This document shows, piece after piece, positions 19,318 to 26,412 of a DNA stretch of 27,500 nt (its first letter is position 1; each line of letters opens with the position of its first letter). Location: contig NZ_CP120849.1 of assembly GCF_029581355.1 (NCBI RefSeq), forward strand, positions 1 to 27,500, written 5' to 3'. The translations under genes were made by a program, and so were the position numbers. The DNA is from Parabacteroides chongii (lineage in GTDB: Bacteria; Bacteroidota; Bacteroidia; Bacteroidales; Tannerellaceae). The notes below the pieces were generated by a model that worked only from the letters and a program-made list of their open reading frames with translations, searched no databases and was not told the origin of the DNA.

Positions 19318-19391
19318 TAAAGGTAACTTGCACTAAAAAGGAGGATAAAATATTAAAGGGAGCGATACACGACAATGGAGCTATTGTCGTG
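19318..19391 (-). promoter_or_regulatory. Late promoter 2 with upstream dyad (head/tail module)
   Basis: The dyad is CACGACAAT (19368-19376), GGAGCT, ATTGTCGTG (19383-19391), perfect over nine bases per arm. A -33 TTTA at 19349-19346 and a -7 TACCTTTA at 19325-19318 are separated by exactly 20 bp. The dyad edge is 43 bp from the start of the -7 element. The scaffold gene starts 31 bases beyond the -7 element. No T run flanks the dyad, so it is not a terminator. Confidence 0.75.
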
Positions 19392-19394
19392 AAA

Positions 19395-19460
19395 TAGATG
19401 AGATAAGGAGTAAAAGGAGGAGAAATGATCTTGGTTTTGGGGAATAATTTTGTATAAACA
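19395..19460 (+). other. Gap between modules with SD-like mini-ORF
   Basis: Between promoter 2 and the terminator there is no gene of normal size. The plus strand holds AAGGAGG four bases before an ATG at 19425 that opens a 10-codon frame ending at 19457 (MILVLGNNFV). A second AAGGAGG lies at 19338-19344 on the same strand. Strong Shine-Dalgarno sites are not the rule in Bacteroidales, so this may be chance. I see nothing else here. Confidence 0.25.
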
Positions 19461-19494
19461 AGAGTCCATCCCATATACGAAAGGGAAGGACTCT
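19461..19494. terminator. Terminator at end of packaging/surface module
   Basis: Arms AGAGTCCATCCC (19461-19472) and GGGAAGGACTCT (19483-19494) pair with one mismatch across a 10-base loop. On the minus strand the stem is followed by TGTTTAT, on the plus strand by TTATTTC. It lies 7 bases after the stop of the carbohydrate-binding-like gene and just before late promoter 2. Confidence 0.8.
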
Positions 19495-19500
19495 TTATTT

Positions 19501-20159
19501 CTATTGCTTGATCGGCTGTGCATGTGCCGGTACGTCCTTTAAATCGTACGGTCCGGGTGTCATAGCCTGGATGCAGAGATACAAGACACCATCTTGTGTA
19601 TAGTACTTGTTAAACGATAGTTCCATATTTTGCGTATATGGAATAGGGTCTTCCATTGTCCCGGCATGTTCGTCCGCATCTACGGTCTTCCACAGACTTA
19701 ATGTCTCCGTTCCTGGTTTCCAGTTTTTCTGCGTTGTATGGTCTTTGACACATTCCCACAGGACATCGTTCAGCCTATACCTTTCCCCGGCCTTTACTTC
19801 TATCCCGGACTTCCATTCCGGGTAATGGCTCTTACCTGCAGTGCTTCTTTCGCTGACAGGCTATAAGTATTTATCTCTTTCGCTGCTTCGGCTTCGAGCT
19901 TGTCGAGTGCAAGGAGACGGCTAAACTGCCGGTTGACTACCGGCTCCTGTCCTTCGGGATAAGCCCATTCTTCACTGTTTAATAATTCGGTAAATTCAGG
20001 ATCACCGAACCGGTAACGCGGGAAGTCTTCATTGCTGAAAGGAGAGAGGTACTCTTCATGCAGGATTACCTTGCTCTGATCAACACTTGTTCTCATTTCA
20101 GGAAGTATTTCAATACCGTGGGACTTTGCCCATGGTAAGTTTACTATTGCGTAATTCAT
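19501..20159 (-). CDS. Carbohydrate-binding (CBM5/12-like) phage surface protein, one frameshift
   Basis: Inserting one T near 19817 joins the 119-aa start (MNYAIVNLPWAKSHGIEILP) to a C-terminal half, giving 219 aa. After a helical DKLEAEAAKEINTYSLSAKE segment comes YPEWKSGIEVKAGERYRLND then WECVKDHTTQKNWKPGTETL and SLWKTV, the Trp-rich pattern of CBM5/12-type modules in phage tail and baseplate proteins. A second weaker copy follows (MELSFNKYYTQDGVLYLCIQ, then AMTPGPYDLKD). It starts 1 base after the LamG gene stop and ends just before a terminator. Placement between portal and scaffold is unusual; it may be a capsid-surface or neck-fibre protein binding glycans. Binding is inferred from the motif. 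Confidence 0.75.
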
Positions 20160-20160
20160 A

Positions 20161-22218
20161 TTATTTGTTTTTGAGGGTTTGTAAATAATTATATGCTTGT
20201 ATGCACTGTTCTTTGCTCAGGACACGATTGTTGTAGATTCCTAGGTTTTTGAAAGCTACTTGGGGAAATTATTACCAAAATAGCCTAATCTAAGTAAATC
20301 TTTTATATCAATACTGCTTCCAACTGGGTCAACATTATATTCATTCCAGCTTTCATCATAAAGCTTACCATTTGATGTTATGCCCTTAATTTTTTTACCT
20401 GCAAAAACATAAGCAGTACTACCTTGTTTCAAATAAACTCGGGAGCCATTCAATCTATTGTAGATATAAATTTGATTATATTTAACCAAACCAGCGTTGT
20501 CATTATTATTATTATTGACAAACTCCCAGTCTCCCACCATGGTCCAATCACTACCTAAATCAAAAGGAGCTTAGAATCTACCTTATCATCTACCCCATCA
20601 GTAACAAGGTAGCCTTCATAGTCAAATGGTAAAAGTTTAATAGTTACTGGAGTATTTGGTCTGTTCTCTACTTCTGTAATTGTAGTTTGCAACGAAAATC
20701 CCAAACTACTAGAAGATGCTGGTAAATCAATTATATAAATACCATCTTTATTCCAAGTATTTGGATAATTAGTTGTAGATCCAAATGCTAAAACATCACC
20801 TTCCATCATTCCAGTTAATTTGAATCTAATTTTAACAGATTCTTGCAAGGCTGAACTTGTCCAATAACATTTAAATGGACTGTTTAACGAAACTCTATAA
20901 TATTGAGATATAGAATAATTACTGTTAAATGCCCAAGATGGGAATGCTGCATCATTTTGTAGAACAAAGTTTTTACCAAAATATTGATAATACAGCCCAT
21001 ACCCACTATTCCCTGCAAATAAGAAATTAGATAACACTAAATCATTGCCATTATCGGTCAAATTAGCTATCGTAGCACGGTCTGAATCTTCGTTGGTCTT
21101 ACCCGTAACAGTCCAGGCTTGATCAAAGAATAACCAGGGAAACTCTTTTTTCCAGTAGTCAATAACCAGCTGACGCTCTTCTTCTGTTGTGTCATGGTCT
21201 ATTATGACTAGGGAGTAGAGGGCGAAATTAGAAAAATATTCAAATCCGTTTTTTGCTAATTTTCCTACCAACAGAACGTTAGAACCTAATCTATCATCTT
21301 CCTGCAATATTTCTTGATCATTATAATATTGACTTGTTTGATAAACGATAGGATAATCGCTAATGGTTATACTGGTAAGATCACCAAAATTAACAGCATA
21401 ATCGATGTTGTTTTTGTACTCTAATAAAAATGCGCCATCTGTATTCCAATTCTTAATATTACTAACTAATCCCTCATATTTATTATCCCTTGCTATCCAC
21501 TTCCTGAGCGCCATCACCGTATACCCTTTCTCCTTTGTCAGGATAGGAAACGTCTCACATATTCCATAATCGTCTACTCCGTCAAAGACGATAGCTCCGG
21601 AGTAGTCAGGGATTTGTTCGATGGTAATGTTGCAGGATTCTTGTAATTTGGAAAATGTAAACCCATAATATTTACCACCTCCTTCAAATTCAATTGATGG
21701 TAATTTGTACACTCCATCAGAAGTTATATTGTAAACACGAATTTGATTGCTGATATAACGGAGCTCCTGTCCGTCTGCTAATCCTGTAACCTTTATCGTA
21801 GCTCCCTGAATAGTACGAGCTGATTCGCCTGATGTTGACTGATAGTACAGCGATATGTTTGTTTCTTTTTTTACGGCTGTAACATTAAAGGATTTATAGG
21901 TCTTTGTAGCTTCAACTCTTGCAAGGGACAGGACCCAATTTGTATAATCTTCTTTATAACTTCCGCACCCGCTACCCAACTTCCACAAAAAGTTCTTCAT
22001 CTGCAAATCATTCCCCAATCCGGATTTATCTTTCCATACTGGGTTTGCCACCATTTCTGTATTAGTTAGTCCTTTTGCAGTAAAGACCAATTATACCCTC
22101 AAACCAGGAACAGGACTAGTCTGTCCCTTCCGCCACCTCCAACACCTAGCCGAATCCCGGCTAGGTCTATCCTAGGATAGAGGACGTGAGATATGTTGAT
22201 GTTGCTGAGAGTTATCAT
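20161..22218 (-). pseudogene. LamG-like adhesin with duplicated module (about 686 codons), broken by 3 indels and one stop
   Basis: The ATG at 22218 overlaps the upstream stop as ATGA. Missing bases near 22131, 20573 and 20258 and an in-frame TAA at 22091-22093 interrupt the frame; corrected length is a multiple of three. After a Gly-rich GVGGGGKGQTSPVPG linker, two copies of one module follow. Copy 1 has NDLQMKNFLWKLGSG, GATIKVTGLADGQEL, GAIVFDGVDDYG and GYTVMALRKW. Copy 2 has NDLVLSNFLFAGNSG, IRFKLTGMMEGDVL, GYLVTDGVDDKV and DWTMVGDWEF. The FDGVDDYG and VIIDHDTTEEERQLVIDYW signatures are typical of LamG/concanavalin-like proteins in Bacteroides phages. It probably binds glycans. It lies in the head region, not the tail-fibre cluster. 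Main fragments are 20555-22090 and 20256-20540. Confidence 0.8.
22144..22180. repeat. Two adjacent hairpin palindromes inside the LamG 5' coding region
   Basis: ACCTAGCCG (22144-22152) pairs perfectly with CGGCTAGGT (22158-22166) over a 5-base loop. It is followed at once by the 14-bp perfect palindrome CTATCCTAGGATAG (22167-22180). Both lie 12 to 25 codons after the LamG start, and both share the CTAG core. Confidence 0.7.
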
Positions 22219-22487
22219 TGGAGTATTTGTATGGATGAAGGTTCTTCGGTTGTAACAATTCGGATTTTCAATCCAGCTTTGCCGCCACTAATAACATCTA
22301 CTACAGCCTTTACGCCTCTGTAATTAAAAGCAGCTGTACGCCATATTGTCCCATCTATACTGATTTCGACAAGAACATCAGCTTTATTATTTGTTACTAC
22401 TTGTAAACCGGCGCTATCTGATGCCATATCAAATGCATCGCTTACATATTTATCTCCTTGCTTTGTCCAATTTAACGATGTTGCCAT
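22215..22487 (-). CDS. 90-aa protein between portal and LamG gene, unknown
   Basis: The intact frame begins MATSLNWTKQGDKYVSDAFD and ends EEPSSIQILQ. It reads as a compact beta sandwich: VLVEISIDGTIWRTAAFNYR, VKAVVDVISGGKAGLKIRIV. No membrane or signal segment is visible. It follows the portal gene by 15 bases and its stop overlaps the LamG start as ATGA, so the two are translationally coupled. I do not recognise a named family. Its size and beta content would fit a small surface or fibre-attachment protein partnering the LamG gene; that is inference from coupling. Confidence 0.65.
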   Translation of the reverse strand: MATSLNWTKQGDKYVSDAFDMASDSAGLQVVTNNKADVLVEISIDGTIWRTAAFNYRGVKAVVDVISGGKAGLKIRIVTTEEPSSIQILQ

Positions 22488-22502
22488 GTTTATGTGTTTT
22501 AT

Positions 22503-23930
22503 TTATTTGTTCAACTTTTCGCCATTTTCATTAAAACTATTGTTATTAGATTCTCTTTGTCTTTTTTCTTCCAAGATGCTTTTTATTTCGTCAGATGGGT
22601 TATCAACGAGCCCCAATAACTTGACTGCCGTTTCAATAGAAGCAATGCCATCGGAGCGAAGTTTACCAATAGCAGACCATCTTTTATCCGTGTCCTCCTG
22701 GAACGGTTCCGAAAATTCGAAATCTATTTGAAGAGCGTCCAATTTTTCTCTGAGAGAAATATGAGTGACATTCTTCATTATAGCTAGAATTAAATTCTTT
22801 TCTCTGTCTACGGCGATTTCATATATTTCTTTGCGGTTATCCCTTTTTATATAAGACGGAGCCATAGCCCGCTTTAGGGCTTCTCCTGTCAAAGTACCCA
22901 GTCCTTTAGTATTTTCAGGGGAAAAGTTGAACGTAAAAGTGTCATTCAATATTGATTCTTTCAATATTTCTTTTTCAAACTTTTTAAGTTCTACTGAATC
23001 GGGAGGAGCAACATATTCAAATAAACTGTCTGGCCCAAAACACCTAATTACTTCGCCTACATTATCCGGATCGCTAAGAGATTCTAATACGTCTGCCGAA
23101 ACTTTAGCTTTAGGGTCGGCAAAATAATTAACAGTGTCAGCCGACTTTGAATCAACATATTCGTCTCTTTTTATACGGGGCTGAGCACCTTCCCATTCCT
23201 TTTCCTGTTGGTAATAAATCACATTTATTTTACCCGTAGGATTGATAACAGGGACAACTTCCCATCCTACAGTCGCCTTTCGACATCTATAAATGACTTT
23301 TGGCGTCTGTATATCAAAATGTTCTACTGTATTAACCCCTTCTTTCAGGTAATAGCCATACCCAAAGGCAAGCATAGTCCCATATTGATCAAAAAGTGGA
23401 CGCAATGTATACCCTAGTGATTTTGCCAATAAAACAACTTTTACCTCTGCCTTGCCAGTCTCTTCGTTTCGGTAAATATGGTATAATTTAGCAGACTCCG
23501 TTTCGGAACCAGCTAAGCGTTTTGCTTGCCTCATGGTTGTATCAAACCGGGTATCTTTCAAAAACTGGATATATGCGTCAAAAGCATCATCCTGAATGTC
23601 AGGATTATTTTTACTCCATTTAATGGGCTGCCCTAGTAGGAAAAACAAAGCGACTTCGTTAATGTATGCCTGCCATCTCCTAGGCAATTTTTCCGTCACA
23701 TACGGTTCTTTACCTTTTCTTAATTTATTTGGCCTGCTCATTACATCATGTAGAGCGGGGTCATACTCCTTGATAGCCTCTAGTACTTCCAAATCTCTAT
23801 TCTGAAACAACTCCATAGCCTGACTTATATCCTTCTCTTTTATGAGCGTGATTAAGTCTTTACTTTTAGTAGAGTCGTTCATTGACTGTCCTCTAAATAT
23901 ATCTACTATGTAGTCTAATATTGATCCCAT
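22503..23930 (-). CDS. Portal protein (SPP1 gp6-like)
   Basis: The 475-aa intact protein fits the SPP1 gp6-type portal family in length and pattern. It begins MGSILDYIVDIFRGQSMNDS and carries RPNKLRKGKEPYVTEKLPRR followed by WQAYINEVALFFLLGQPIKW near residue 90, the usual N-terminal helical region. The clip/stem region has VIRCFGPDSLFEYVAPPDSV. The C-terminal part has FNFSPENTKGLGTLTGEALK, a motif typical of this family. The dodecameric portal forms the DNA entry channel and docks the terminase. It starts 11 bases after the large terminase stop. The C-terminal tail is polar and Asn-rich. No lesions are present. Confidence 0.9.
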   Translation of the reverse strand: MGSILDYIVDIFRGQSMNDSTKSKDLITLIKEKDISQAMELFQNRDLEVLEAIKEYDPALHDVMSRPNKLRKGKEPYVTEKLPRRWQAYINEVALFFLLGQPIKWSKNNPDIQDDAFDAYIQFLKDTRFDTTMRQAKRLAGSETESAKLYHIYRNEETGKAEVKVVLLAKSLGYTLRPLFDQYGTMLAFGYGYYLKEGVNTVEHFDIQTPKVIYRCRKATVGWEVVPVINPTGKINVIYYQQEKEWEGAQPRIKRDEYVDSKSADTVNYFADPKAKVSADVLESLSDPDNVGEVIRCFGPDSLFEYVAPPDSVELKKFEKEILKESILNDTFTFNFSPENTKGLGTLTGEALKRAMAPSYIKRDNRKEIYEIAVDREKNLILAIMKNVTHISLREKLDALQIDFEFSEPFQEDTDKRWSAIGKLRSDGIASIETAVKLLGLVDNPSDEIKSILEEKRQRESNNNSFNENGEKLNK

Positions 23931-23941
23931 ATATTTTATTG

Positions 23942-25123
23942 TTAGTATATGCCTAAATCCTCTTTATTGTATTGCTTTGAAACTAGAACCTTGCCCAAAA
24001 GTTTACCTATCGTATAATACCTTGTAGCATCAATCAAATGGTTGTACGCGTCAATAGGCTGGTTTATAAACTTTCCATCCTTGTTCTGTTCATATACATA
24101 ATTCTTTAATTCTCTGATGTAATTGGTAGATCGTCTTGTCACACACAACTTATATTCCATCATTTTAAACAGACCTCCCATTACAGAACCTTTGTATTTA
24201 TCAGCAGGGAAGATAATGACACCGGAATTGGCGATCTCTTGTATTAGTCTAGGATCGGCACTGTCAGCATACACAAATAACCGAAGCTTTTTCAACTCTT
24301 TGATTATTTCGCTTGTGAGCATATGCGTTCGATAACATTGCTCGTCCAAATACATCCGATCATCAAGAATACCACATTTTACAATAGCCGTTGGATCAGA
24401 GCTGTAGCCGAAGTCAAGGCCAACCGCAACTTGTTTGGCTTTTTCCGGGAAACTATCCACTATTTCATATTCGGGGAAGACCAAGCCTTCTGCCATAGCT
24501 TGCTGTCCTAAGCCGTATACCGTCCATAAAACCTTATTTTTGTGTTTAAGAGATTCTATCTCGTCAATAATAGTCTGTTCTAAAAATGGATTATCTTTAT
24601 ATGTAGAAATGAAATGATACGTACGTGGATCCTTGTTTAGCTCACACAGCCAATGTTCGTCTGAGAATGACGGATTGTAGTCTATAATAGAAAAATTAGT
24701 GGTACGCATGATGAGCTGCTGCCATTCCAAAAATGATATTTCATTTCCTTCGTTACAATACAGGATATTTCTCTTACGCCCTCTTATCTTCTGTTCGTCG
24801 CCGGTAGAGAAGAATTCAATAAAAGACTCATTAGGCAAAGTATATACCATTTCTGACTTGTTCATACACCGCCCATCCCACAATTTAAACTTATCCATCA
24901 TTATCTCCTTGAAGTCTCTAAATACAGAACCTTTGAGTGCCGGCAACGTCTTGCGGACAATAGACAAAGAACATTTAGGATGCTGGATAACATAAGCCAG
25001 CAGGAAGATAAGTATGTTATAGGTCTTACTGCTTCGTGATGATCCTTGAGCCGAGACAATCTTATATCCGGCATCAAGAGCACCTTGCACTTCGGAGTAT
25101 ATTTTAGTCGTCTGTATCTTCAT
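23942..25123 (-). CDS. Terminase large subunit
   Basis: The 393-aa intact protein has the full set of large-terminase motifs of the PBSX/Terminase_3 type. The ATPase has Walker A AQGSSRSSKTYN at about residues 25-36 and Walker B NILYCNEGNE at about 119-128. The C-terminal RNase H-like nuclease has acidic positions in VGLDFGYSSDPTA, VYADSADPRLIQEI and DAYNHLIDATRYY. It pumps phage DNA into the head through the portal and cuts the concatemer. It overlaps the small terminase stop by 20 bases and is followed closely by the portal. The start gives the family-like MKIQTTKIYSEV N-terminus. I cannot tell cos from pac packaging from this sequence. Confidence 0.93.
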   Translation of the reverse strand: MKIQTTKIYSEVQGALDAGYKIVSAQGSSRSSKTYNILIFLLAYVIQHPKCSLSIVRKTLPALKGSVFRDFKEIMMDKFKLWDGRCMNKSEMVYTLPNESFIEFFSTGDEQKIRGRKRNILYCNEGNEISFLEWQQLIMRTTNFSIIDYNPSFSDEHWLCELNKDPRTYHFISTYKDNPFLEQTIIDEIESLKHKNKVLWTVYGLGQQAMAEGLVFPEYEIVDSFPEKAKQVAVGLDFGYSSDPTAIVKCGILDDRMYLDEQCYRTHMLTSEIIKELKKLRLFVYADSADPRLIQEIANSGVIIFPADKYKGSVMGGLFKMMEYKLCVTRRSTNYIRELKNYVYEQNKDGKFINQPIDAYNHLIDATRYYTIGKLLGKVLVSKQYNKEDLGIY

Positions 25124-25650
25124 CTATTTGACTCCGTTTATCTATCACTTCGATTTTGATATCCTGACCTATGGGATTACCATTGCTGGTTATATCCTTT
25201 TTTTCCGGAGCATCCCAGCCCATCATCTTTGACAGACGGTCTAAAGCGTCTATCTTCGAGTACATTTTAACTTCGAATCCTTTATCTGTACTTTTGACCG
25301 ACTGAATAGCCAATTGAAACGAAACAGGCAGTTTGGAAAGATCCTTGATCAAGAATACACGAAAATTGGCAGTTCTCCTGATCTCCAGCATATCAACGAC
25401 ATTTGCACGGGCAATATTGGTTAATATACCAACCGCTTCGTCCTTATTTAAATCAGACCTGTCCCTTAACTCTTTCTGCAGATGTTTTACCCTAGCCGCT
25501 ATCTCACTTTTTTAAGAGCTCATACGCCCTGCTATTGACAGACTCGTCTTTCATCTTCGAACAAGAATACGCACGTCTATAAGCCTCAGACGCGTTTCCA
25601 CATTCGAGGTAATAATTACAAAAGTTTTCTTGTTTTATAGTTAGAGGCAT
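25104..25650 (-). CDS. Terminase small subunit, one frameshift
   Basis: From ATG at 25650 the frame reads MPLTIKQENFCNYYLECGNA and SEAYRRAYSCSKMKDESVNS, the helix-turn-helix opening typical of Terminase_2-type small subunits (LT.KQ..F...YL..GNAS.AYR.AY). It stops in an A6 run near 25510; removing one A continues SEIAARVKHLQKELRDRSDL and NKDEAVGILTNIARANVVDM into the open 95-aa C-terminal part, 181 aa in all. The protein should recognise the packaging site and recruit the large subunit. It is the first gene of the packaging module, 23 bases after the -7 element of late promoter 1, and overlaps the large subunit by 20 bases. Confidence 0.85.
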
Positions 25651-25672
25651 ACCCTTGAGTTATAGTTTTACT

Positions 25673-25747
25673 CAAAGGTATTAATGCGTATCGAGGTGAG
25701 TAAATTGGATGATAGATAAAACACGACATTAGAGTGATTGTCGTGTT
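25673..25747 (-). promoter_or_regulatory. Late promoter 1 with upstream dyad (packaging module)
   Basis: The dyad is CACGACATT (25722-25730), AGAGTG, ATTGTCGTG (25737-25745), one mismatch, with A/T pairs extending the arms to 25720 and 25747. The -33 is TTTA at 25704-25701 and the -7 is TACCTTTG at 25680-25673, a full consensus, with a 20-bp spacer. The dyad edge is 42 bp from the start of the -7 element. Unlike the other two, the dyad has T runs outside both arms and may also end the upstream gene's transcript. Confidence 0.8.
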
Positions 25748-25748
25748 T

Positions 25749-26154
25749 TTATAATCTTTCAACTATTTCTTTATATATATATTCAATGTCCTGCTTAAAT
25801 TCATCATATATTTGACAATGAAATACTAAGTTCTTCAAATTATCGGACACGGCTGATTTTCCATGCAATCCCCATACTTCCCCAACCTTTTCTCTTAATC
25901 CACTTTTCATTTTACCTCCAGCCAATGCCGAAGGAGAATATAACGAAAGGACAATATAGAGGAATTTTTTCTCTGAGTTACACTTTCCGGTCTAGGCGGG
26001 CAATCTCTTTTAGCGATAATTTCCGTGAACCACTTGTATAAAACAGGGATCATGTCTAAATCAGTCAACATTGGTTCTGTCAACTCTTTTCTCTTTTCGA
26101 CAGATGAGCTATTTGCTCTCTTATCGATCTTATCTCTGCAATATCTTTAAACAT
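25749..26154 (-). CDS. Small DNA-binding-like (HTH) phage protein, candidate late regulator, two frameshifts
   Basis: Adding one A in each of two A runs (near 26085 and 25970) gives a 135-aa protein starting MFKDIAEIRSIREQIAHLSK. The middle has LDMIPVLYKWFTEIIAKRDC. The C-terminal half has FLYIVLSLYSPSALAGGKMK, SGLREKVGEVWGLHGKSAVS and DNLKNLVFHCQIYDEFKQDI. The stretch LREKVGEVWGL..KSAVSDNLKNLVF looks like a helix-turn-helix with SAVSDN as recognition helix. I recall related small proteins near terminase genes in Bacteroidetes elements, without assigned function. It has its own promoter at 26232-26239 and its stop abuts the dyad of late promoter 1, so it is a natural candidate for the protein acting at the three dyads. 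That role is inference. Confidence 0.7.
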
Positions 26155-26374
26155 ACATAATTCTTAATTAAATTAATAATGAATTATGTAATATGAATTA
26201 TAAGTAATGGCTTTGCTAATATCTAATAGCACAAATGTACTATAAATATTGATATAAAGAAAGGAATAATGAATTTAGGTGATTATATACATAATTGTCT
26301 ATCTTTGCCCTATCAGTTCTTCCATTTTTAGGATACAATTTTGATTTTTGCGTGTAGTTTTGAGTGCAAAACAA
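26155..26374. other. Phage-host boundary region without genes
   Basis: This 220-base A/T-rich stretch holds no coding frame I can support. It contains the leftward promoter at 26232-26262 and, back to back, a rightward -7-like TATCTTTG at 26300-26307 with a weak TTTA upstream (22-bp spacer). The prophage attachment site is likely to be here or in the tmRNA 3' end, because the region separates phage genes from host genes. The core cannot be defined without the other prophage end. Confidence 0.5.
26232..26262 (-). promoter_or_regulatory. Leftward promoter of the HTH gene
   Basis: On the minus strand TACATTTG (26239-26232) matches TAnnTTTG, and TTTC (26262-26259) lies 19 bp upstream as a three-of-four -33 match. 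Transcription would start near 26227, about 70 bases before the HTH gene start at 26154. No dyad of the late type lies upstream. Confidence 0.6.
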
Positions 26375-26411
26375 AATAAGCGCTGTAAATCAAATGATTA
26401 CAACGCTTATT
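26375..26411 (-). terminator. tmRNA terminator
   Basis: On the minus strand AATAAGCGTTGTAA pairs with TTACAGCGCTTATT (14 pairs, one G-U) over a 9-base loop and is followed by TTGTTTTG. It begins directly after the mature 3' end of tmRNA, as expected for a monocistronic ssrA gene. Confidence 0.85.
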
Positions 26412-26412
26412 G

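Noticed and set aside
19335..19457. Plus-strand AAGGAGG sites and 10-codon frame as a leader peptide
   Set aside because: No promoter and no downstream gene on that strand; Bacteroidales do not depend on strong Shine-Dalgarno sites. Kept only as a low-confidence gap note.
20501..20516. ATT trinucleotide repeat in the LamG gene as a phase-variation switch
   Set aside because: It encodes a short Asn run; changes in repeat number keep the frame, so it cannot switch the gene off.
25718..25748. Reading all three dyads as plain transcription terminators
   Set aside because: Only the copy at 25.7 kb has T runs outside the arms. The copies at 19.4 and 8.7 kb have none on either strand, while the arm sequence itself is conserved, which terminators do not require.
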